From positions 1 through 6,701 of the forward strand of contig JAGVIF010000292.1 of the NCBI GenBank assembly GCA_020056205.1: a stretch of DNA of 6,701 nucleotides. Reading direction: 5' to 3'. Made by a program: the position numbers and the translations under genes. The stretch is from Lentisphaeria bacterium (GTDB lineage: Bacteria; Verrucomicrobiota; Lentisphaeria; Victivallales; GWF2-50-93). The notes beneath the pieces were generated by a model. That model saw only the letters and a program-made list of their open reading frames with translations, was not told the DNA's origin and searched no databases. Shown here in pieces: positions 1 to 6,325 of this stretch (position 1 is its first letter; every line of letters begins with the position of its first letter).

Positions 1-10
1 CCTTTCGCAC

Positions 11-44
11 TTTAGAACTTCCGCATTTTAGAACTTTAGAACTT
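11..44. repeat. Three copies of the 10-mer TTTAGAACTT
   Basis: TTTAGAACTT occurs exactly at 11-20, 27-36 and 35-44, the last two overlapping by two bases. The first two copies are separated by a short CCGCAT-type spacer. This is an irregular direct repeat of unknown function inside the gene-free left end. It may extend beyond the window edge, since base 1 lies close to the first copy. Confidence 0.7.
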
Positions 45-63
45 CTCAATCGTTTTCTTCATT

Positions 64-93
64 CGATGTTGGATGTTGAATGTTCGACGTTCA
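64..93. repeat. Degenerate 7-8 bp tandem repeat (GATGTTG-like)
   Basis: Consecutive units CGATGTTG, GATGTTGA, ATGTTCG and ACGTTCA share an (A/G)TGTT(G/C)(G/A) theme with a period of about seven bases. On the minus strand it reads as GAACGTC-GAACATT-CAACATC-like units. It is non-coding, and the unit sequence drifts by one or two bases per copy. Confidence 0.6.
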
Positions 94-186
94 TTTTCCT
101 TTTCTCCTTTGAAACTGCTGTCGGAGTTCACAGTCCCGAGTTCCTACAGACCCGGGATCTTCGACTTTAGCGTGTCTCTTTCTTGG

Positions 187-222
187 CAGTTTCTTATTGA
201 TAAAACTGCGAAAATCGCAGTT
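187..222. repeat. Overlapping inverted repeats with competing pairings
   Basis: AACTGCGA (204-211) and TCGCAGTT (215-222) form a perfect 8-bp stem with a 3-base loop. CAGTTT (187-192) can instead pair with AAACTG (203-208), which overlaps the left arm of that stem, so the two hairpins exclude each other. Read on the minus strand, the 8-bp stem is followed by TTTTAT, which is weakly terminator-like. No gene on that strand would use it here. Confidence 0.5.
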
Positions 223-227
223 CATCG

Positions 228-248
228 CTGACTCCTGAATCCTGACTT
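228..248. repeat. Three tandem heptamers CTGACTC / CTGAATC / CTGACTT
   Basis: Three back-to-back seven-base units at 228-234, 235-241 and 242-248 match CTGA(C/A)T(C/T). It is a short degenerate tandem array in the gene-free region, without coding context. Confidence 0.65.
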
Positions 249-274
249 CTTTTTTCAACAGCTTCCATTTAGAC

Positions 275-302
275 TTGATTATTTTGCCACGAAATGTAGA
301 TT
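275..302 (+). promoter_or_regulatory. Weak candidate promoter for the tRNA and operon
   Basis: TTGATT (275-280) and TAGATT (297-302) are separated by 16 bases, and each matches the sigma-70 consensus at four of six positions. A start near 309 would place the long inverted repeat at the 5' end of the transcript, ahead of tRNA-Thr. The match is weak in an AT-rich context. I list it because the 25-base gap after the tRNA leaves little room for a separate operon promoter, so transcription probably starts upstream of the tRNA. Confidence 0.22.
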
Positions 303-304
303 CC

Positions 305-355
305 GCATGTAAATATTCACTGAAGGACATAGGTTCGGTGAATATTTACTAATGC
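305..355. repeat. Long near-perfect inverted repeat just upstream of tRNA-Thr
   Basis: GTAAATATTCAC (309-320) and GTGAATATTTAC (338-349) are perfect 12-base reverse complements. Inside them 321-324 pairs with 334-337 through one T-G wobble and three Watson-Crick pairs, leaving a 9-base loop GGACATAGG. Outside, GCAT (305-308) pairs with ATGC (352-355) after a two-base bulge. The total is about 20 pairs. No T-run follows on the plus strand, so it is not a standard terminator. It ends 16 bases before the tRNA and could be a processing element, an operator or a small repeat element. Confidence 0.75.
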
Positions 356-371
356 ATGGCAATTTTTAAGC

Positions 372-447
372 GCCAATGTAGCTCAGTTGGTAGAGCAGCT
401 CATTCGTAATGAGCAGGTCATCGGTTCAAATCCGATCATTGGCTCCA
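372..447 (+). tRNA. tRNA-Thr (anticodon CGT)
   Basis: A complete 76-base cloverleaf can be folded by eye. The acceptor stem GCCAATG (372-378) pairs perfectly with CATTGGC (437-443). The D stem is GCTC/GAGC (381-384, 393-396). The anticodon stem GCTCA/TGAGC (398-402, 410-414) encloses the loop TTCGTAA, giving anticodon CGT at 405-407, which reads the threonine codon ACG. The T stem ATCGG/CCGAT (420-424, 432-436) encloses TTCAAAT. The discriminator base is T444 and the CCA end (445-447) is encoded in the DNA. The next coding region starts only 25 bases downstream on the same strand, so the tRNA is probably processed from the leader of the operon transcript. Confidence 0.97.
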
Positions 448-472
448 CTAAATTATCAACAATAGTATACGC

Positions 473-886
473 ATGTCTGACATAAAATTCGTTCAGTCTG
501 TTGAAAAAATCCTGAAAGAGGATTCAAGGTTTTCCCCGGAGGCCTACGATTTCGTCGCGAAAACAGTATCTTTCACCGTTCAAGCGCTCGAAAAGAAGGA
601 AAGGCAAAAAAGGCACATCACAGGGAGGGAACTCATCAATGGGCTGCTTGTTCTCTCCTCCAGCGAATACGGACCCCTCGCCTACGAGGTGCTCAGTGGA
701 TGGGGAATCGAAAAAGACAGGGATCTCGGAGAGATAGTGTTTAACATGATAAAACACCAACTTCTCTCAAAAAACGAAAACGACAATCTTAGCGACTTCG
801 ACGCGGGAATAGATTTAAAAAAAGAAATTTCAAATCACTTCTCAGCACCAGAACCCCAAAAACATCCGGACATAATCATAGAATGA
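473..886 (+). CDS. Minf_1886 family protein (PVC-restricted, unknown function)
   Basis: This 137-residue protein matches my memory of the Minf_1886 / 'Verruc_Plancto-restricted protein' family (TIGR04138), known from Verrucomicrobia, Planctomycetes and Lentisphaerae. Diagnostic features in order are the early D-x-R-F with S-x-E-A-Y-D-F (about residues 17-27), R-H-I-T-G-R-E-L-I-N-G (47-57), E-Y-G-P-L-A near 65-70, W-G-I (77-79), and L-G-E-I-V-F-N-M-I (85-93), then an acidic D-F-D segment near 108-110. It has no signal peptide or membrane segment and is probably cytoplasmic and mostly helical. The biochemical function is unknown. The ATG at 473 has no visible Shine-Dalgarno sequence and lies 25 bases after the tRNA. 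The stop overlaps the M16 gene start as ATGA, implying translational coupling. Confidence is high for the family, nil for function. Confidence 0.9.
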   Translation: MSDIKFVQSVEKILKEDSRFSPEAYDFVAKTVSFTVQALEKKERQKRHITGRELINGLLVLSSSEYGPLAYEVLSGWGIEKDRDLGEIVFNMIKHQLLSKNENDNLSDFDAGIDLKKEISNHFSAPEPQKHPDIIIE

Positions 887-3429
887 AACTCGAACTCGGA
901 AAAATCGAATCACTGCGCTTAGATAACGGACTGGGAATATTCTCGTCCGCAAATAAAACCGCGCCGACAGTCAGCGTGCAGGCGTGGGTGGCTACGGGCA
1001 GTCTTCACGAAGAAAAAATGACAGGCTCCGGCATCTCTCACTTCCTTGAACACATGGTATTTCAAGGAACAAAAAAATTCTCAAGAGAACAAATTGTCTC
1101 TTCTATAGACAGCGCGGGCGGAAAGATCAACGCATATACCTCATACTGCAGCACTGTTTTCCTCGCTGACGCCTCATCATCATTCTTCGGACCGACGGCC
1201 GACATAATATCAGACCTTGTGATGAACCCGGTATTCCCAGAAGCCGAGTTTAAAAAAGAAAAAGATGTCATATCCAGAGAAAGAGCGATGCGCTCGGACG
1301 ACCCAGACTGCGTCCTTTCCGAAAAATTTATGAGAACAATGTTCACCGTCAACCCGCTAAGACATCCGATAATCGGATACGACAATATGATTCTCGCGGT
1401 GACAAGAGAACAGATGCTTGCCTATCACGACATCCGATACAGGCCTGAAAACGTTTTCTTCGTTGTCTGCGGCGACATCTCGCACACGGAAGTCTTCGAT
1501 TTTTTCACGAAAAAATGCGACAGATGGGAAAACAAAACTTTCTACGACAATCCAATCCCAAAGGAACCTCCCCAAAAATGTCTGCGGGAAAGCCGTTTCA
1601 CTTTCAGGGATCCTCTCGCGCGGACTGCGGTCGGCTTTCACGCGCCAAACGCGCTTGATTCACGTTCCACAGTCTTTGATGTTCTCGGTTTCATACTTGG
1701 CGGAGACTCCTCATCCCGCCTCGTGCGAAAAATCCAAAATGAAAAGGAACTGGCTCTGAATATAGAATGCGGCCAGTATGTGAGCCCGTGGAACGGGGCT
1801 TTTCTTGTCTCGGCTTCATCGGAACCCGGAAAAACCGAAGCGCTGAAAACAGCTGTCTTTGAAGAACTTCGCGCAATATCCAAAAAGCGCCCTCCCCAAA
1901 AAAAGGAATTGGATAGAACCATAGCGCAACTTTCCGTTAATTTCATCAGGAGCCTGCGCTACCCCGACTCCGTGTCAGAACTCATCGGCAAATCCGTCCT
2001 CTACTACGGAAACCCCTCATACGCTTTGAAATACATAGACGAACTCAAAAAAATAACGCCGCGGCAAATTATCGAAATTTCTTCCGAGTTCATAAAAACC
2101 GAAAACTGCTCCATAGTTGAGCTTGTCCCCGAAGAAACGGAAAAACTCCTCCTCAGCCGCTCAAACGGAACCAAAAGCAAGTCCGAAAAGAAAATGAGCA
2201 TGATAAAAAAAGACAAACTGCCGAGAGAAATAGTCTATTCCGATGGAACGCTCCCTCTGATTGACATCGTTTTTATCTTTCAGGGCGGAACAATTTGCGA
2301 AACCAAGGCTGACGCCGGAATAAGCTCGCTCCTCGCCTCATGCCTCCGGACGGGAACAAAAAAATATTCGGAATCAAAACTCGCAGAATTGATGGATAAC
2401 AATGCTGTAAGCGTTACGATATCAACCGGTTACAACACGGTTGCAATATCAGCCGCGGCACACAAAGACAAATTGAACAGAGCGATCGAAATTCTATCAC
2501 AGATAATTTCCGCTCCGACCTTTCCCCGCCCCCAATTCTCAAGAGAAGTCCAACGTGAGACAAATGCAATCCAAAGCGAAAAACTCTCTCCTATGAAAGC
2601 CGCGAGCGATGCCGTCAAAACAGCGCTTTACGGAGAACATCCATATTCATTAAACTCGGAAGATATTATAAATTCCATCCCTCAACTATCCGCAAAAAAT
2701 CTGTCCGATTTTTTCTCCCTGAAATGCCTGTCCCCTGCGAAAACGGTGGCGGGAATAGTCGGCGACATAGACCGCAAAAAGGCGGAAAAAAAGCTCACAG
2801 CCCTGCTCGAAACAGTTGATTGGAAGGCAAAAACGGCTGAACTCCCGCCCGTCCCTATTTTTCCGGACAGAAAAATTTCGCTCTCTATAAATGTCCCGCG
2901 CGAACAATCCGCAGTCACAATCACATTCCCGGCCTGTGAAAACAATAACCATGATAAATTCGCCCTTCACATCGCGGCGATAGCGATGAATGGAATGAAC
3001 TCAAGGCTCTTTAAAAAAATACGGGAGGAAAACGGCCTCGCCTACTACACAGGCGCAAAACTCTTGCTGGGAATACACCCCGGATACATCACGTTCTTCG
3101 CCGGAACAAATCCTAAACACGCGCAAAAAGTCCTCGAACTCATAGGAAACGAACTTGCAAAAATGCGCCTGAACGGGGCTTTGTCCAAAGATGAATTCGA
3201 ATCATCAAGATCAAAAGCTCTCCACGAAATCGCGAAAGCCGAGCTTGACCCGCGCGAAAAACTTTTCGAGGCCTGCTTAGGGGAATTCTACGACATGGGA
3301 TATGACGCTCCGGCAAAAAAGGTAAAAATATACAACGCCCTGACCCGTGAGGAAGTCAATAGGACTTTCGAAAAATATATTTCATCCAAAACAGAAATTT
3401 CACTGATAGCGGGACCGCCTCAACCGTGA
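883..3429 (+). CDS. M16 family zinc metallopeptidase, two-half fused form
   Basis: This 848-residue protein has the architecture of an M16 (pitrilysin/MPP-like) peptidase with both halves on one chain: N-terminal M16 domain (about 10-165), M16_C (about 170-350), a basic linker (about 420-447), a second M16 domain (about 448-600) and a second M16_C (about 618-800). The inverted zinc motif is H53-F-L-E56-H57. E133 lies 76 residues after H57, the expected spacing for the third zinc ligand. In the second half the aligned site is S482-L-L-A485-S486, so only the first half can be catalytic. The R/Y substrate-binding signature is present in the second half (R714, Y721). I see no signal peptide, so it is probably cytoplasmic and degrades peptides or processes an unknown substrate. 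It overlaps both neighbours by four bases (ATGA at 883, GTGA at 3426). Confidence 0.93.
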   Translation: MKLELGKIESLRLDNGLGIFSSANKTAPTVSVQAWVATGSLHEEKMTGSGISHFLEHMVFQGTKKFSREQIVSSIDSAGGKINAYTSYCSTVFLADASSSFFGPTADIISDLVMNPVFPEAEFKKEKDVISRERAMRSDDPDCVLSEKFMRTMFTVNPLRHPIIGYDNMILAVTREQMLAYHDIRYRPENVFFVVCGDISHTEVFDFFTKKCDRWENKTFYDNPIPKEPPQKCLRESRFTFRDPLARTAVGFHAPNALDSRSTVFDVLGFILGGDSSSRLVRKIQNEKELALNIECGQYVSPWNGAFLVSASSEPGKTEALKTAVFEELRAISKKRPPQKKELDRTIAQLSVNFIRSLRYPDSVSELIGKSVLYYGNPSYALKYIDELKKITPRQIIEISSEFIKTENCSIVELVPEETEKLLLSRSNGTKSKSEKKMSMIKKDKLPREIVYSDGTLPLIDIVFIFQGGTICETKADAGISSLLASCLRTGTKKYSESKLAELMDNNAVSVTISTGYNTVAISAAAHKDKLNRAIEILSQIISAPTFPRPQFSREVQRETNAIQSEKLSPMKAASDAVKTALYGEHPYSLNSEDIINSIPQLSAKNLSDFFSLKCLSPAKTVAGIVGDIDRKKAEKKLTALLETVDWKAKTAELPPVPIFPDRKISLSINVPREQSAVTITFPACENNNHDKFALHIAAIAMNGMNSRLFKKIREENGLAYYTGAKLLLGIHPGYITFFAGTNPKHAQKVLELIGNELAKMRLNGALSKDEFESSRSKALHEIAKAELDPREKLFEACLGEFYDMGYDAPAKKVKIYNALTREEVNRTFEKYISSKTEISLIAGPPQP

Positions 3430-3974
3430 AACATCTCTTCTTTAAAACCGGAAAAGCCGCAATCCTCGACGGCGCGATGGGCACTGAATTGCAAAGGGAA
3501 GGTTTGCCGGAAGGCGCATGCCAGGAAATGTGGATTCTCGAAAATCAGTCTATTCTTAAAAAAATACAACGGCAATATATTTCAGCCGGCGCCCAGGCCT
3601 TGCTCGTCCCAAGCTTCGGAGCCAATAAAATCAAACTCTCAGAATTCGGACTCTCCCAAAAAACATCCGAGATTAATTCAAAACTCGCGGCTATCACAAA
3701 AAAAACAGCGGGAGGCAAAGTCCCGGTCGCAGGAGACATAGGCCCGACCGGACAATTCATAAAACCGTTCGGAGACCTCGATTTTGAAACCGCAGTCGAA
3801 ATTTTTAAAGAACAGGGCAAAGCCGGACTCACAAAAATAAAGTATCTGGTCGGAGGAGCCGTTGTTGACCGGGATTTTGCCGATTCCGTCGGGGCCGACG
3901 GCTGCGCCGACAATGCCGTTGAAGCTGTGCGCGTCCTCGATTCACTTCTAAAAAAAGACCTAAAAAAAGGGTGA
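3426..3974 (+). CDS. Internally deleted MetH-like protein: homocysteine methyltransferase N-terminus joined to corrinoid-domain C-terminus
   Basis: Residues 1 to about 130 of this 182-residue protein match the start of a homocysteine S-methyltransferase (MetH N-terminal) domain: D-G-A-M-G-T (15-20), F-G-A-N-K-I-K-L (64-71), G-D-I-G-P-T-G (103-109), then F-K-E-Q (127-130). Residues from about 134 on match the end of a cobalamin-binding domain instead: L-V-G-G-A (141-145), F-A-D-S-V-G-A-D-G (151-159), A-V near 164-168. Normally several hundred residues lie between these pieces. Missing are the zinc-binding cysteines of the homocysteine domain, any pterin domain and the D-x-H-x-x-G corrinoid motif, so methyl transfer is unlikely. 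The frame is open throughout with no stop or shift. It starts at GTG 3426, overlapping the M16 stop. It may be a true in-frame deletion, a degenerating gene or an assembly collapse. Confidence 0.82.
   Translation: MKHLFFKTGKAAILDGAMGTELQREGLPEGACQEMWILENQSILKKIQRQYISAGAQALLVPSFGANKIKLSEFGLSQKTSEINSKLAAITKKTAGGKVPVAGDIGPTGQFIKPFGDLDFETAVEIFKEQGKAGLTKIKYLVGGAVVDRDFADSVGADGCADNAVEAVRVLDSLLKKDLKKG
3948..3971 (+). promoter_or_regulatory. Tandem A7 slippery runs and Shine-Dalgarno-like site ahead of ftsW
   Basis: CTAAAAAAAG occurs twice, at 3948-3957 and 3960-3969. Both A7 runs lie in A-AAA-AAA phase relative to the upstream frame. AAGGG at 3967-3971 sits 8 bases before ATG 3980, the only well-spaced Shine-Dalgarno-like sequence I see at a gene start in this operon. 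It favours 3980 over GTG 3971 as the ftsW start. Confidence 0.4.
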
Positions 3975-3979
3975 ACTAT

Positions 3980-5176
3980 ATGAGTTCCTTCTCTTTTTCG
4001 CCGTCTCATGATGGAGATTTTTCCGCAGGACAAAATTCCAATGAACAACTTTCAAACGTCAGCTTTCTCCTTGCCTTCGTCTCTCTTGCTGTTACTCTAT
4101 TTGGCCTGGCTATGCTCTATTCAACATCATACGGAAGAGGCAATTCTCTCTTCATAAAACAGATAATATGGGCATCGTCCGGAATCGGATTGGCCGTCGG
4201 AGCATTCGCCGTCGGATACAAAAGAATTATGTCGTATTCTTTCCAAATCGTTATCCTTACGTCGGTTATGCTTATAATCCCAAGATTTTTCCACCCGATT
4301 AACGGCGCCTACCGGTGGATAAAACTGCCCGGAGGACTGAGCATACAACCATCGGAATTCGCGAAAATCGCGCTTATACTCTTCCTCGTCAATTACTGCG
4401 TGGCGAAACAAAGCATAATCAATTCTCTGAACGGTTTTATTCCGGCGCTGACGGCGATGTGCGCGGTCGCCGGACTCGTCTTCATCGGAAAAGATCTCGG
4501 AACAGCATTTTTAATCTGCTGCGTGTCGTGGATAATCTTCTTCTCCGCCGGCGTCCGCCTCATCATACTAACGTCGTTGCCGGCAATTTTTCTTCCTCTC
4601 ACCGCGTTATGTCTCAAATTTTTCGATCCGGAAAGATGGTCGAGGATAAGCTCCTTTCTTGACCCGGAAAAATTCGCAGACGAAAACGGGTACCAGTTGT
4701 GGAACTCCCTCATGGCGCTGGGATCCGGACACTGGACCGGACTCGGCTTCACGGAAAGCAAACTCAAGGCGTTCTATCTGCCGGAGGCGCACACCGATTT
4801 TATACTTTCGATTGTCGGAGAAGAACTTGGAATAGCGGCAATGATCCTGGTTCTCGCATCCTACTTCATCATCTTCATCTCGTCAATATACATCGCCTCC
4901 CAGTCGAAAGACAGGCGCGGAATGCTTCTGGCTTCCTCCCTCGCCTCTATGATAACGCTCCAGGCGCTGATCAATCTCGGAGTGATTTCCGGAATTTTTC
5001 CGACAAAAGGAATGCCGGCGCCCTTTATAAGTTACGGTGGAAGCAATATATTAATGTGCGCGATATCAGTCGGGCTAATTCTCAGCGTCGCAAAAAACAA
5101 TGACGGCAGCGACAACGAACGGCCCTTGGCGTCCATAAAAATAAAGACGGATATTGAAAATGAAAACCTTGAATAG
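3980..5176 (+). CDS. ftsW: SEDS-family peptidoglycan glycosyltransferase FtsW
   Basis: FtsW polymerises lipid II into septal glycan strands in the inner membrane, together with a class B penicillin-binding protein. The 398-residue protein has a polar cytoplasmic N-terminus of about 25 residues, then about ten hydrophobic segments and a long extracytoplasmic loop (about 215-275). SEDS signatures: G-A-Y-R-W-I (109-114), Q-P-S-E (123-126), D-L-G-T-A (172-176), Y-L-P-E-A-H-T-D-F (266-274) and P-T-K-G-M-P-A-P-F-I-S-Y-G-G (341-354). D273 in H-T-D-F should be the essential aspartate of the family. K171 replaces the proline usual before D-L-G-T. FtsW rather than RodA is favoured by P-T-K-G with F-I-S-Y-G-G and by the adjacent murG. 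The start could also be GTG 3971, which overlaps the upstream stop as GTGA and adds three residues. I prefer ATG 3980 for its Shine-Dalgarno-like AAGGG. Confidence 0.93.
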   Translation: MSSFSFSPSHDGDFSAGQNSNEQLSNVSFLLAFVSLAVTLFGLAMLYSTSYGRGNSLFIKQIIWASSGIGLAVGAFAVGYKRIMSYSFQIVILTSVMLIIPRFFHPINGAYRWIKLPGGLSIQPSEFAKIALILFLVNYCVAKQSIINSLNGFIPALTAMCAVAGLVFIGKDLGTAFLICCVSWIIFFSAGVRLIILTSLPAIFLPLTALCLKFFDPERWSRISSFLDPEKFADENGYQLWNSLMALGSGHWTGLGFTESKLKAFYLPEAHTDFILSIVGEELGIAAMILVLASYFIIFISSIYIASQSKDRRGMLLASSLASMITLQALINLGVISGIFPTKGMPAPFISYGGSNILMCAISVGLILSVAKNNDGSDNERPLASIKIKTDIENENLE

Positions 5177-6278
5177 ACTTGCCATAGCCTGCGGCGGAAC
5201 CGGAGGACATTTCTACCCCGGACTCACCGTCGCGATGAAATTCAAAAACTCCGGCGGCATCCCTCTTTTGATCCTATCGGGAAAACATTCAGAGGAGCAA
5301 AAAATCATAACGGCCGAGAAATCAATAGACGCCGAAATCATTCCGTCCCCTCCGATGCCAAAAGGAATACTTGAAAAATTAGACTATTCAAAAGTTTGCG
5401 CCCTTAATATAGTGAAAACTATAAAGATTTTTTCCTCTTTCAAGCCCGACGCGCTGTTGGTAATGGGCAGTTACACGTCAATATCGGCCGGCATCGCGTC
5501 AACCATTTCCAAAATCCCGATGATAATACATGAAGGCAACGCCCTCGCCGGAAAAGCCAACATATTCCTTTCAAGATTCGCGGCAAAAATGGCGCTCTCT
5601 TTTCCGGCCGTAAACAGCCAAAAGTTTTCGTGCGCATGTGAAATAACCGGAATGCCGGTAAGACCGGAAATAATCGAAAACCGGAAAATCCAAAAAACAG
5701 ACGCGATAAATCAGATTAATTCCATATACGGAACAGATTTGGACGCTTCAGCAGCCACCATCTTCGTCTTCGGAGGCAGTCAGGGCGCGATGAAAATAAA
5801 CGATCTCATACCGAGAGCATTTGAAATACAGGAAAAACAAAATTTCCAAGTCCTACACCTTTCCGGAAATGACAAAATCTCCGAAACCAAACAAAAATAT
5901 GAAGGGCTTAAATTTAAAAAACTCATAGCCGGTTCCACAGACAAGATATGGCTTTTCTATTCCGCGTCCGACCTCGTGGTCTCAAGGTCCGGCGGAAGCA
6001 CCGTGTCTGAATTGTCGGCTTTTGAAAAATACGCCATCCTCGCCCCTTATCCATACGCGAGCGACAATCACCAGAGAAACAACGCCGAATATTACGCGTC
6101 AAGCGGAGCCGGAACCATTCTCAGCGACACCGAATTCACTATAACAAAAATAGCCGGACTTATCTCCAAATTCCTCGATAATCCTGTCGAATACGGAGAA
6201 AAGGGCAAACTCGCGGCAAAAATAGCGATCCCTGACGCCGCTTCAAGAATCCTGAATCTTATCAGAAATTCAATATAG
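5160..6278 (+). CDS. murG: UDP-GlcNAc:undecaprenyl-PP-MurNAc-pentapeptide N-acetylglucosaminyltransferase MurG
   Basis: MurG adds GlcNAc to lipid I to make lipid II on the cytoplasmic face of the inner membrane. The 372-residue protein has the GT28 two-domain layout. The N-domain carries G-G-T-G-G-H (12-17), M-G-S-Y-T-S (102-107, in place of the usual G-G-Y) and H-E-G-N (124-127, where E. coli-type enzymes have H-E-Q-N). The C-domain carries G-G-S-Q-G-A (205-210), S-R-S-G-G-S-T-V-S-E (275-284, with the donor-binding glutamate) and D-N-H-Q-R-N-N-A-E (302-310). Length is typical. The start is ATG 5160, 17 bases inside ftsW. TTG 5154 would add two residues and is less likely. Translation is probably coupled to ftsW, whose product uses lipid II. 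In the standard dcw order murC would follow. Here a terminator does. Confidence 0.95.
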   Translation: MKTLNRLAIACGGTGGHFYPGLTVAMKFKNSGGIPLLILSGKHSEEQKIITAEKSIDAEIIPSPPMPKGILEKLDYSKVCALNIVKTIKIFSSFKPDALLVMGSYTSISAGIASTISKIPMIIHEGNALAGKANIFLSRFAAKMALSFPAVNSQKFSCACEITGMPVRPEIIENRKIQKTDAINQINSIYGTDLDASAATIFVFGGSQGAMKINDLIPRAFEIQEKQNFQVLHLSGNDKISETKQKYEGLKFKKLIAGSTDKIWLFYSASDLVVSRSGGSTVSELSAFEKYAILAPYPYASDNHQRNNAEYYASSGAGTILSDTEFTITKIAGLISKFLDNPVEYGEKGKLAAKIAIPDAASRILNLIRNSI

Positions 6279-6289
6279 AGTATGCGCAA

Positions 6290-6325
6290 AAAAAAGATTT
6301 TGCGATTTTCGCAAAAATCTTTTTT
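6290..6325 (+). terminator. Rho-independent terminator after murG
   Basis: Starting 11 bases after the murG stop, 6290-6305 pairs with 6309-6325 around a TTT loop. The stem comprises GATTTTGCGA against TCGCAAAAATC with one bulged A (6317), extended by an A6/T6 helix. The T-run at 6320-6325 is the usual release tract. The A-run on the other side mirrors it, so the element could also stop transcription arriving on the minus strand. It marks the end of the operon. Confidence 0.9.

Larger units (their letters stand above)
1..371. other. Non-coding, repeat-rich intergenic stretch
   Basis: No convincing gene is present. The longest open frame (minus strand, about 79 codons, 91-330) has low-complexity, basic, repeat-derived content and no recognisable domain, and it runs across the short repeats described separately. 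The stretch holds three families of short degenerate tandem repeats (around 11-44, 64-93 and 228-248), a perfect 8-bp inverted repeat at 204-222, a long inverted repeat at 305-355 and a weak promoter candidate at 275-302. Similar heptamer-like boilerplate is, from my recollection, scattered through intergenic regions of several PVC and candidate-phylum genomes. That parallel is remembered, not checked. Confidence 0.7.

Noticed and set aside
91..330. 79-codon minus-strand open frame
   Set aside because: It overlaps the short tandem and inverted repeats, ends inside the GATGTTG-like array, shows low-complexity basic composition and has no recognisable domain. It looks like a chance frame through repeat boilerplate.
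305..447. Attachment site or integrated element at the tRNA-Thr
   Set aside because: No integrase, no direct repeat of the tRNA 3' end elsewhere in the window, and an ordinary housekeeping operon follows directly.
1062..1946. Minus-strand frames of about 60-107 codons opposite the M16 gene
   Set aside because: They lie entirely inside a well-supported plus-strand M16 gene with clear catalytic motifs. They are shadow frames without domain signatures.
4315..5103. Plus-strand alternative-frame ORFs of 115 and 134 codons within ftsW
   Set aside because: The ftsW frame carries every SEDS signature over the same bases. The alternative translations are arginine/histidine-rich and unlike any family I know.
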